In this document: piece after piece, positions 47,121-57,758 of the stretch | How the letters are laid out: each line of letters starts with the position of its first letter | Position numbering within the stretch: position 1 is the first letter of the stretch | The notes under the pieces: generated by a model | Told to the model about the DNA's origin: nothing | Databases searched by the model: none | What the model saw: only the letters and a program-made list of their open reading frames with translations | DNA from: Macrotis lagotis | Lineage: Eukaryota; Chordata; Mammalia; Peramelemorphia; Peramelidae | Direction of reading: 5' to 3' | Length of the DNA stretch: 64,000 nucleotides | Assembly (NCBI RefSeq): GCF_037893015.1 | Contig: NC_133666.1 | Span: 624,415,852 to 624,479,851, forward strand | Position numbers and translations under genes: made by a program

Positions 47121-47929
47121 TCAAGCTTAGCTGTTTCATTAGAAAGTGCTCAAATCTAGGAGAAATGTCAAATAACAGCTATGTATGTCCTAATAAAGTA
47201 AACATTAGCCTCCTAACTGATTGTAAGCTTTGTTATAAATTGTTCCTTTATTTTAATTGTTCTATCAATGTATGGTATGATTCTTTTATGCTGGGCATTT
47301 TTCTATGTAGGAATAAGCCACCTGACCCACACCCTTTTCATGTTTATATATTAGGTACCTTTACCTTTCCATATAGGAATAAATCCTAGGATTGTAATTC
47401 CAGGATCAGTCTTATGAGTGGAAGAATAGGGAGTCCCCTAATTAGAAGTCAGACTTTCCTAAGAATGAACTCAGTCAAACAGGATTTCCATATAAGACAT
47501 ATAAATTAGATGGAATTGGGTCCAAGTAAATTCCTCAAGATGCTGAAAAAAATAGAAGGCCCTACTAGTTCCCTGGAGCTTCTGATTTAAAAGTCTGTCT
47601 TGCTTCCAGCCTCAATGAGCTGCCTCAGATCTCCTAGACAGAAGAAAGCACACAACAATCTTTTGAGATCTGATGCTTAAATTTTTTGTGTGAGCATCTA
47701 CACATTGAAATTCTACAAATCCTACAAATCAAGGCTTGATTTATTGCTTTACTATTTCTTAACTTATGAAAGTGATAGAGAAAATATTGATAAAGCCAAT
47801 TAAACTTTAAAATATTCCATAGATACATTTTTTTGGGGGGGAAGGGGAAATCAGCTGTTAGATTCTAGTTATATTTCTCCTGCTCACTCTCAGTCTATTG
47901 AATGTAGTTCCCAATATCCTGCAATGATA
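47121..47929. other. Intergenic DNA upstream of lectin gene B, no gene seen
   Basis: Counterpart of about 20330-21215; no exon recognised. Confidence 0.5.
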
Positions 47930-48047
47930 GAAGAAGGTGGCTGCCCTAGGGTCAGGAGGACCTGAGTTCAAATTTGACCTCAGATACTTACTAGCTATGT
48001 GACCCTGGATGAATCACTTAACCCTAATTGCCTCCAAAAAAGAAAAA
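47930..48047 (+). mobile_element. Old tRNA-derived SINE, shared
   Basis: Counterpart of 21230-21345; CTAGCTATGTGACCCTGG core. Confidence 0.7.
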
Positions 48048-48109
48048 AACAAAATGGATTGGTTATACTCTGCTCTAATCATCTGAAATATTCCCTTCCA
48101 GATGCACTG

Positions 48110-48500
48110 CATTCTAAGAAGGACAGTAACATCAAAGAGTGTGTCAAAAGACAATCAAGATGGAACTACGCTGTGAAAATCGATAGGACCCCCAAGAATT
48201 GTAAAAAGGGAACAAGAATGGGTCAGACATTGTGCTAAGCTCTTTACTCATGGGAAAAAGGCATTAGACTTGATCTGTTTAGCCTCAGAGAAACGGAGTC
48301 AATCAGAATCAATGCTGGGGATGGAGGAAGTTACAGAGAGGCAGATTTCGTTTAAGATATAGAAAAACTTTCTTGAAACTAGAAAATGTCCCAAGGTATA
48401 ATGGAAGACAATGAGTCACTAGAAGCCTTTGAGTTAAATCTAGGTAGGATGGGAGACAGAAGTAAGGAGGTATTCTAAAGACAGATTATATTTCAGGATA
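48110..48500 (+). mobile_element. CR1/L3 LINE 3' fragment, shared
   Basis: Counterpart of 21380-21760. Confidence 0.65.
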
Positions 48501-48529
48501 GGGACTGAACTGAATGTCCTCCTTTAAAT

Positions 48530-48755
48530 CCTCAAATTCTCAGACTCTGGCTTCCCTCCTCACTTCTCTCCCAAGCTTGGGAACCCTATCCCCAGAATCT
48601 GTCCCTTCAGATCTGTTCTCGGTCAAGGAATCGGGAGGTTGGGACTTGAGATATGGATGAGGAACTGAGATGAACAGATAGAGGGATTGGCTCTGTGGGT
48701 TTGGACAACTGCCAAAGTGAGTTCCTATTTAAGGGGCAGAGAGAACAGGACCCTG
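48530..48755 (+). promoter_or_regulatory. Predicted promoter of lectin gene B
   Basis: TATA-like TATTTAA at 48726-48732 in a block very similar to 21780-22024. Unit B lacks a 5-bp GAACA found just upstream of the TATA-like box in unit A. Confidence 0.55.
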
Positions 48756-48806
48756 CCTGGACACTTTGCTGAAGCATTGAGGACCAGTCAAAAAGAGTGA
48801 AAAAAG
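48756..48806 (+). other. Predicted non-coding exon 1 of lectin gene B
   Basis: Ends at donor AAG|GTCAGT (48807), as in unit A. Start is estimated from the TATA-like box. Confidence 0.5.
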
Positions 48807-48879
48807 GTCAGTTTTCTCCTTTCTCTGGGTGGCACAGATTTTGGAACTTTGTTAATAGAGGTGGGAAGGGAAGCTGAAT

Positions 48880-49275
48880 GACACAGTGTATAGAGGAAGG
48901 AGCCTAGAGTCAGGAAAACTCCTTTTCCAGCTCAAATTTGATCTCAGACTCTTACAGTATGATCCTGAGTAAGTTACTGAACTTTGTTTCCCTCAGTTTC
49001 CTTATCTGTAAAATGAGGCAGAAAAGGAAACAGCAAACTACTCCAATATGTCTGCCAACAAAACCCCAAATGGGGTCATGAATATCCAGACATGTTGTCT
49101 GTTGTTGTTGGCCCTTCATTCCCCAAAAGGACCATAGTATCAGAGAGATGTCATGCCTTACAAGTGAATTGGAGTTAAGTGAGGGAGAGCTGGGCAAAGT
49201 CATCATCCTCACTCTTCCAGAACCATCTTGGTCCAGGGGCAAGATATAGATCAGGACAATTGGAGCTGCACCCCA
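48880..49275. mobile_element. Two long SINE fragments in intron 1 of lectin gene B
   Basis: Counterpart of 22125-22560: CCCCAAATGGGGTCATG tail on the plus strand, then the minus-strand CATTCCCCAAAAGGACC domain. Confidence 0.75.
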
Positions 49276-50296
49276 CCCCCGGTCATTTTAATCAGACATA
49301 ATTCAAAAAATGCCTGAACAACCACTACAACAATGAATAACAGATACGAGAGATTAATCCTGGGAGAATTGGGGAGGAAAGTAAGGTTCAGGGTAGAGAA
49401 AGTAGACTAAGGAGGAGCTCAGGAGAGTTAGGTCTAATCATAGGAGCCAGGGCTGATGGGAGGAAGCGAATTTATATGTGTCACATAATATTGTGTATCA
49501 CACAATGTTACAAGTTTGGGGCTACATTACACTGTTGCCTGGCATGGTATTTCATTGCAGGATAAAATCTTTATATTGTGTCCCATTTTTCTACAATTAG
49601 TAGATCATATCTGAAATAATTCAACCTTAGTATAATTCAGGTCTGGGAATATGGGATCTTCAATCAGGAATGGAGAGCAGGGGCTTCATGATTGTCATCA
49701 GACAGACATTGTTACCCCACTGTCACAGGAATCCTGTCTCCTGGGGGGAGTCTTCACCCTCAGTCACTAAAATTACCACCAATTCTTGGGGGCTAAGAGA
49801 TGATGAGACACAGTTCACAGTGACCCCTTCTCAAATTCTCAGAGCTTCCCATCAACTCTTCCACTGAATTTTTTGAAAAATTACATTGAAAACTCCCCTC
49901 TCCATTTGAATTTGGGTGGGGCCACATCAGCTGCATCAACTTCATAATCTTGGAAGAATCCACCTGGAGAATCCACATACCAAATCCTTTCTGGGACAGA
50001 GATTATAATCCTGATGCCTTCCCTGCCTTCATCAGAGTTCTTTCAAGGGAAAAGGGCATGCTTATTTTTTCAGTCTCCCCAAAGATCTCTGGATAGGATT
50101 TCCAGAGACACTACCCCTCCCTTCCCTAAATAATTTTAGAGGAGGATCACACCTTCCCTTCAGCTGTTGGTCAAAGCTCTTGGAAAGAGAGACACTCATA
50201 CTGGTACTCTACCCAAAACTTTCTTGACATTCTTAGTTTTAGAGGAGACAGAGCTTTGGGGGGACAACATTAACCTTCACTTTCTCCTTGTTTCAG

Positions 50297-52802
50297 ATGA
50301 TGCTGATGTGGATATTTTTCCTTTTCACCCTCCTAGCTACTGTCACTACTGAAGAGGATGGTGAGTGATGCCTCTGCAATGTATTCTTCCTGCTACTGGT
50401 TCAATCCCACCCCATAAATATGATCTCTTCCATGTCTGACTCATCTCTCAGGAGGGGTCTCCATCCCTGGCTCTCACCTCTGATCCCTTATTCCTAACCT
50501 CTCAAGACTGATTTCACTGGTAACACCCAATCTTTTTTTTTAAGATTTTATCTATTTTGAGTATTACAATTTTTCCCCTAATCTTACTTCCCTCCCCCAC
50601 CCCCCACAGAAGGCAATTTGTCAGTCTTTACATTGTTTCCATGTTGTACATTGATCCAAATTGAATGTGATGAGAGAGAAATCATATCCTTAAGGAAGAA
50701 ACATAAAGTATAAGAGATAGCAAGATCAGACAATAAGATATCAGGTTTTTTTCTAAATTTAAGGTAATACTACTTGGTCTTTGTTCAAACTCCACAGTTC
50801 TTTCTCTGGATACAGATGGTATTCTCCATTGCAGACAGGCCCAAATTGTCCCTGATTGTCGCACTGAAGGAATGAGCGAGTCCATCAAGGTTGAACATCA
50901 CCCCCATGTTGCTGTTAGGGTGTACAGTGTTTTTCTGGTTCTGCTCATCTCACTCAGCATCAGTTCATGCAAATCCCTCCAGGCTTCTCTGAATTCCTGT
51001 CCCTCCTGGTTTCTAATAGAACAATAATATTCCATCACAGACATATACCACATTTTGCTAAGCCATTCCTCAATTGAAGGACATTTACTTGATTTCCAAT
51101 TCTTTGCTACCACAAACAGGACCGCTATGAATATTTTTGTACAAGTGATGTTATTTACCCTTTTTCATCATCCCTTCAGGGTATAGACCCAGTAGTGGCA
51201 TTGCTGGGTCAAAGGGTATGCACATTTTTGTTGCCCTTTGGGCATAATCCTAAATTGCTCTCCAGAAAGGTTGGATGGTTCACAGCTCCCCCAACAATGT
51301 ATCAGTGTCCCAGATTTCCCACATCCCTTCCACATTGTCCTTTCTGGTCATATTGGCCAGTCTGAGAGATGTGAGGTAGTACCTCAGAGAAGCTTTAATT
51401 TGCATTTCTCTAATAAGTAATGATTTAGAGTGATTTTTCATATGACTATGGATTGCTTTGATCTCCTCATCTATAAATTGCCTTTGTATATCCTTTGACT
51501 ATTTGTCAATTGGGGAATGGCTTTTTTTTAAAATTTGACTCAGTTCTCTGTATATTTTAGAAATAAGTACTTTGTGACCCCCATTCTTGACATCACTGAT
51601 CCTTCCTTCTTTTTATTTCCATCTTCCTCTCAGTCTCAGGCAGCACCCTGTGAGCTTGCATGCAATGGAGAATCCAATGCCAGCACTCACAGTTTGATCC
51701 GTCATTTACATCAGTGTAAATTAGTTCACTAATTGGAGAATTCATATTTTTAAATGTTCTTTAAAGTTTCTTCCAACTCTTAGAATGTGTGACTTTGAAA
51801 AGTGAATTCTAGAGAAATGATTAAGGAAATGAAAATAATATTGGGTACACGCAATTTCCTAGGGGAGGGGGAAATATAGCTGATCTACAGCCTTCATAAC
51901 TCTCAGATCTAAGTTCTAGTTTTTGCAAAATTGAAGCCAATAATATTTGCACAATATTTGTAAATTACTATCTAGTTCCCTGTAGGGACTAGAAATTGCC
52001 TAAGCCTTCCTCCTTCCTGTTTCCAGATCAACAACGAGGGTCCTCATTTTCTGGAGAATATGGAAATGGAGGAGGAACCAGTTTTACACTCTCTGGGGAG
52101 CACAGAAAAGGAAGGATAACTGGATTTCGAATCCAAGAACAATGTGGTGGGATCATCCATGGGTAAGGACCTGGAGCTTACAGCAGCAGCCTATCCATCC
52201 CCAGTGACTTCCTGTTGTGCTTCCCTTGAATTCCTAATCATTCTTATCTACTCACCCAGGACTTCTGGCTTCCTAAGTCCTCCAACCCCCTTGTGGGCCT
52301 TGATGCCTCCCCCAAACTTGTCCCTAAGGAGGTTTCTTCTTTTCTCCCTCACCTGCCTTTCCCACCTGCCCTATGTTCTTACAGGGTTAATGTGAGACCA
52401 CTGGCTCATTGCAAGGCTGCTAGGGATGGCTCCTGCCCTCCTCACCCCCTCAGCTCCTTCTCTGACTTTCACCTTCCATTCTACAGCATCCAGTTCCAGT
52501 ATGGCAACATCTGGGGTGAATTCCATGGTCTTAAGTCAGGATTGCATCACGAAGTTCTCCTGACAAGGAATGAGAACATCACTCAAGTCCTGGGTAAATG
52601 GTACTCATATTACATCCAGCAACTGATATTCATCACCAACCATGGGCGCATCTTCACTTTTGGGCAGCCAGCAGGCTACTCCTTCAATGCTTCTCCCCTC
52701 TACCGGGGAGCCTTCCTGAGCTACATCAGTGGGCACCACAATCACTATGGCCTCACTGGCATCGGCTTTCACTGGGATGAGCCCAGACTAACCAAGGCCT
52801 GA
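50297..52802 (+). CDS. ZG16/ZG16B-family secreted jacalin-type lectin, copy B
   Basis: Coding exons 50297-50360, 52027-52162 and 52487-52802 join in frame to 171 residues, with the same phases and lengths as copy A; donors are GTGAGT and GTAAGG. Signal peptide 1-18, then a single jacalin-like domain with the glycine loop SFSGEYGNGGG. By hand count it differs from copy A at 11 positions: A18T, R49K, K51R, V75I, S77G, L79F, R87H, K94R, G95N, I99T and H105W (A to B). Residues 106-171 are identical. I99T creates an N-I-T sequon at Asn97. Trp105 lies in the predicted ligand-recognition loop. Thr157 again replaces the sugar-coordinating Asp of ZG16. Intron 2 is 1.67 kb because of an L1. Nothing suggests inactivation. 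Family assignment is firm; exact orthology is not. Confidence 0.93.
50536..51573 (-). mobile_element. L1 3' end in intron 2 of lectin gene B
   Basis: Reverse L1 3' region, from AAGATTTTATCTATTTTGAG through GGGTATAGACCCAGTAGTGG to CTGTATATTTTAGAAATAAG. Flanked by a decayed duplication (GTAACACCCAATCTT / GTGACCCCCATTCTT). Intron 2 of copy A has no such insertion. Confidence 0.9.
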
Positions 52803-53311
52803 GAGGCAAGTGGGCACAGTGAAGGGAAGAGAAAGGCTCTGGATTCTCTGAGCCTATCAGTCATGGAAATTTGGGGTGGGTGACAAAAGATATATTTGAC
52901 AAAACTAGCAGGATACCCTTTGGGGAGGGGAAAGGAGGTTTCATATGGGGTTTAGAAAGGCAGGACTAGGGAAGCCACAGGAAAGGAGGAATGGGAAGGT
53001 GAAAGGGATATGTGGGGACAGAGCAGTAGAGGTGAGAGGAGAAAGAGGGCGGAAAGAGGGAAGGAAGAAGGGAGAGATAAGAGTGACAGCAGGTAGAAGA
53101 CAGGATCCTGCATTCAGAGAAAGGGAAATCCTCTTTCAGGCTTGGAAAGAGACACAAATAAAACAGGAATTATTTTGCTGAAGGGAAGTGATAGATATTA
53201 GCTGGGGTGGTCCCTAGGAATGGAGATTAGAAAAAAGAATGGCCTCTCCTCTGCTAAAGCCCTGAGATGCCCTTCCCCATTACCCTGCTTGTTTATCACA
53301 ATTTTATCTGT

Positions 53312-53317
53312 AATAAA
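53312..53317 (+). terminator. Poly(A) signal of lectin gene B
   Basis: AATAAA in ATCTGTAATAAATGG about 510 bp after the stop, at the same place as in copy A. Confidence 0.7.
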
Positions 53318-53679
53318 TGGTTTTCTTGGTCACATCATAGCTCCATTCCAGTCACTGCTAAGTGCTGCCAATTTGGGATCATTAATAAGTTGTCGGTTTC
53401 AGTTTTTGCTCTGTTCTTCAATGTAATTCAGAAGTATTTGGGTTAGGTCTGGAGAGTTCAAAGACAAAAAAAAATCAGTCCCTGCTGTCAAGGAACTTAC
53501 ACTGGGGGTAAGGAGATAGGAGACTTTACAAAATGTACATGGATAAGTCTAGCATCCTCTCTGGCCTCTCTCAGCCTTCTAATTGTGGGTACCTTGCTTT
53601 GGTCAGTTGAGTCCTCAGGGAGCAGTTGACATTTCTCATTTCCAGTTTGCTCCTGGAACCCTTAAAGAATTGGGATAAG

Positions 53680-53831
53680 GGGGCAGCTAGGTGGTGCAAT
53701 AATTAGAGTACCAGCCCCAGAATCAGGAGGACCTGAGTTTAAATCTGGCCTCAGACACTTAATACTTACTTAGCTATGTGACCTTGGGCAAGTCACTTGA
53801 CCCCATAGCCTTGCAAAAAGAAATAAAAAAA
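53680..53831 (+). mobile_element. tRNA-derived SINE, shared
   Basis: Counterpart of 25685-25817; flanks GAATTGGGATAA on both sides form the target-site duplication. Confidence 0.9.
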
Positions 53832-54109
53832 GAATTGGGATAAAGGTCATCAAGGAAATTTTCTGGTCTGAGAGCAATGGGACCTCTTGGGAGAAGCAAA
53901 CCCATAAATGGGGGTTTGAAGGTTATGAATTAAAGATCCTGGGTCAAACTTAAAATCAATAAATATATTAGTATATTAAAGCAGGTGGCAAGTTTGCTGT
54001 GTGTATTGTCAGCTCCCTGGGAACAGATTTATTTTTTTAATAACTTTTCATGCTTATTTAGAATGCCCAGCCAATCAGTAGCATTTTGGAGCAACTTAGA
54101 TTAGAAAAA

Positions 54110-54250
54110 AGTATTTCAAGCTCATTTTACAAAGGAGGAAACTGAGGCAAGCAGGGTTAAGTGATTGCACAGCTACTAAGTGTCTGAGACCAGATTCGAA
54201 CTCATTTTCCTTAGTACAGGCCCAGCTCTCTATCCACTGCCCTATTACCT
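54110..54250 (-). mobile_element. Old MIR/tRNA-type SINE, shared
   Basis: Counterpart of 26105-26220. Confidence 0.65.
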
Positions 54251-54439
54251 ACTACTGCTAGTAAATAACAATCCAGGATTAGGGGTTCTCCTGAGTGCCT
54301 GGAAGGACAAACTACTCTTAGTCCAATGGAAAGCTTCTGAGCCCCCCTCACACCTATGAGAAACATACATGGAAACACAACTGTGCCCTTCTGTGTGTTC
54401 TTCCTTGGTGTAGCAAGAAACATGTTAGTGCTGCCTCCT

Positions 54440-54700
54440 AATGGTTATTGCTGTCATCTGCCCTTTATTCTCAAAGATGGGCATCAAGGGAAGTGATGCC
54501 ATGCATGACAAGGATGGGTACTGGATTTGAGTGGGAGGGAGGTGGCCATATATGGATCAGGATGACTGATCATGGCCCTGGATGTGAGGCAGGGTTAAGT
54601 GACTTGCCCAAGGTCACACAGCTAGTAAGGTCAAATTTGAACTCAGGTTCTCCTAATTCCAAGGCTGGTGCTCTACCACTGCATCACCTAGCTGCTCCTA
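54440..54700 (-). mobile_element. Long tRNA-headed SINE, shared
   Basis: Counterpart of 26410-26745 with an internal loss; GACTTGCCCAAGGTCACAC and a CTGCATCACCTAGCTGCTCC head end. Confidence 0.8.
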
Positions 54701-55270
54701 CCCAATGGGTATTGCCCAGTGCTTGGAACCAGAGATTTTTGTCCTGAGGTTTCAAGTCACAGAGTCTATTTGCTTTCTTCCATCTGCTCAGAATGAATGG
54801 GACTTAAGTACATCCTTCTCTTTAGTCCCTAAGGTCCTACATCTTTATTGGATCCTGGGATTTTTCCTCTTTCCCAGAAGGATGTATGTTTAATAAAAGA
54901 GCAACATGCTCCAAAAATATGCTGGAAGGTAGAATTGGTTACCACTGAAGATTGAGGGTTCAAGAAGGGAGAAGGAAGGAGGGTTGAGAAAAGGGAACTA
55001 TAGCACTCTGAGGTTTTGCCTGGCATGGGAAGATAGTTCTAGAAAGGAACAAAATTGACCTGGTGGAGAAATCCAAACAGCCCCCACAAACTATGAGCTC
55101 AGGTACTTAACCTCAAAGAGCTTACATTCTGCTAGGAATACTATGAGTACAGATAAACTAATGCAATGTAGACAAAACAGTTACAAAAAGGAAACAATCC
55201 TAACCTTTGGGAACAACAGGAAAGGGATTTTTAAAAAAGCAGAACCTCATCTGGATTTTAAAAGAAGTTG

Positions 55271-55424
55271 GGGGACGGCTAGGTGGCACAGTGGATAAAG
55301 CACCGGCTCTGGAGTCAGGAGTACCTGGGTTCAAATCCGATATCAGACACTTAATAATGACCTAGCTGTGTGGCCTTGGGCAAGTCACTTAACCTCATCT
55401 GCCTTGCAAAAACCTAAAAAAAAA
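55271..55424 (+). mobile_element. tRNA-derived SINE, unit B only
   Basis: GGACGGCTAGGTGGCACAG head, CTGCCTTGCAAAAACC tail; AAGTTGGGG / AAGTTAGGG flanks. Empty site in unit A near 28640. Confidence 0.9.
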
Positions 55425-56105
55425 GTTAGGGAGCCTGAGAGGTTGAGATGAGAAAGGAGTGAGGTTCAGGCACGGAAGGGAAGAGACTAGATATCAGATC
55501 CAGAGAAAGCTAGCAAGCCAGAAGGACAGACAAGTATTTGAAGAATAGCAAGAGTTAAGATTGGAAAGGTATATGGGAGCCATATTATGCAGAGCTGGAA
55601 ATATGCTGAATTTCCATTTTAACTTAGAGTATAGGAAGTCAGGGAAGATTTTTGAATATTAGAATGTTCTGAATATTGATCAGATCAGTATTTTGGGAAT
55701 ATCAGTTTGGTAACTACGGGCAAGGTGAAACAGAAAGTACAGTCTGGAAGCAGGAAGATGATTACAACAAGCCAGATAAGATCTGACCAGCATAGGTGGT
55801 ATTTGATTCAGTATTCTGCCTTTCCTGATGAGGGTTGGGGTGGGAGTAGAGTCTTCATCCTAGTAAATGACTTCTCCTTCTATTTACCTACCTAGAGCTA
55901 GTATCCCCATGCTCCTGTCTCCTAAATGTCCTACTCAGCTAAGAAATCACCTCCAATGTCATTCCTACCATGGTCACTCCCTCACGGAAAATGTTCATTC
56001 ATCTCTTCTCAATACCATGATCCTTTATCCCTCCTTCATGGGAAGCAGCTGCTTACTTTTCTATTTCTACAATTTAGTAAATTGCCTGTTACACAGGAGA
56101 CTTTT

Positions 56106-56235
56106 TTTTTAGCAAGGCAATGGGGTTAAGTGGCTTGCCCAAGGCCACACAGCTAAGTGTCTGAGGCTGGATTCGGACTCAGGTCCTCCTGACTCCAAGG
56201 CCAGTGCTCTATCCACTGTGCCACCTAGCTGCCCC
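56106..56235 (-). mobile_element. tRNA-derived SINE, unit B only
   Basis: Reverse SINE just beyond the COLGALT1 3' end, with ACAGGAGACTTTT / ATAGGAGACTTTT duplication. Absent in unit A (about 29282). Confidence 0.9.
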
Positions 56236-56344
56236 TACATAGGAGACTTTTAATAAATATTTATTTATAAATGTTTTTCATAATTCTAGCCATAGCAACC
56301 CTACCCAATAAAATCCCTTAAGCAAACATTTATTCCAAGAGAAA

Positions 56345-57758
56345 AAAAGACAACAGAAGAAAACAGTTTATTTTTTTTTAATTTACAGAAACATTGAAAC
56401 ATTTACAAAAACAACGTAAAAAAATCACTTGCAATAAAAGCAAGAGATTCCTGGCCTAACACTGTTTCATCTGGGCTGACAGGAAGACAAGATGGGAAAG
56501 GGAGTGAGGGATTCTGGAAAGGCACACCAGGCGCCTCAAAAAGAAGGGCCATATACCCACAAGGCCAAGAAGAACATCACCCTCTGAATTTCTGGCAAAA
56601 AATGGGTCAAGCAGCTGGTAACAGAAATTAAGTGAAAAAATGGGGCAAACAAGTTCATGCATCCTGCTATGAGGAGACCTTAGAGGAAAACAAGGTGAAT
56701 AAGGCAGTCTACAAGACCAGTCCACTCTGACCCCCTCCCTGAACTAACTGACTACAGAGCCCAATGGAAATAAAAAGATAAACATGTTGTCTAAGTAAGG
56801 AAGCTAAAGGGAACCCAGGATCACAGAACTGAAAGTTAGAACAAATCTCAGACATCAGAAATCTTAGATAAGATCAATTTTCCCATAAAGTAAAAATTTA
56901 AATTTTAGATTAAGATAACTTAGTTTTGGTTGCATGCTGACAGTATCACCATAAATCCATGAGGGCAGAGGAGTTGGGTGCCACTGCACAGAGCCCTCAT
57001 CCAGAGGGGGTACCTTTAGCCATGCTGCCAGCTGCAAGGCCTGCGGACTTCAGAGCAGCCCAGTCATCCCTCCATAGGCATCTATAATACCTGAGCCAGA
57101 CCAAAAGGGTCACCTGAGTAATAATGGTGAATGCTAGGGCAGAGAGTCAAGTTGATAGGCCAGTGTCCTGATGGTCCTCAGGACTAAAGCCTAGCTAAAA
57201 AAAAATGTGACTTTCTGACCTTCAGAAAATCTCTAAAGCTGGAAGAACCCCCAGCAAACACTGGTGGAAATTAGATGCTTGCTGCAATCTAGGAAAGACC
57301 CTGCTCCTACTGAGTGCTCAGAAGCTGAGTGGTCTCTGAAGGTTTTCCTGGTATAAGAAAACTCAAAAAACCCTGGTTTTAAAAAAATCCCTCAAACTTC
57401 TTCTCAGGAAGCTTCTTCCAGGTCCTCAGGATCCTAGATCTTGATGCAAAGGAAGAGGAAAATCATTTTCCAGCAGGTACACTGCAGGATTAATCAGTCA
57501 TGCCCTTATTGAGGTCCCACTGTGTGCCCTGGCTACCATGCTTCCCCCAAACTCTTCCTGTAGTAGAACTCTTCTTATAATAGTGAGCTATGTCTCTCCA
57601 GAGCCTGAAGTGCCAAGGAGGTTGCAGTTCTGGTGCCAGGTTCTCCTTTCCTGTAGCCTGGGCTCTGCTCTTGCTCCCTTTCTCCCTCCCTGCTGTGTCC
57701 ATCCCAGATGCCAATAGATGCCAGGCTCTCAGGGCTTCTGAGGATTAACTCTGTAGGC
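56345..57758 (-). other. COLGALT1: Predicted COLGALT1 3' UTR with poly(A) signals
   Basis: Minus-strand sequence after the COLGALT1 stop codon. An AATAAA signal is at 56372-56367 and a second at 56334-56329, so the transcript probably ends between about 56310 and 56355. The UTR has no SINE inside it. Much of it is preserved in the dead copy of unit A except the terminal 270 bp. Confidence 0.6.

Noticed and set aside
52144-52395. Plus-strand frame running through intron 3 of lectin gene B
   Set aside because: It begins in exon 3 out of frame and crosses consensus splice sites; the in-frame exon 3 to exon 4 join matches ZG16.
56456-56725. 89-residue minus-strand frame near the COLGALT1 3' end
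   Set aside because: It lies in the predicted 3' UTR after the RDEL stop, is not preserved in unit A and resembles no known protein.
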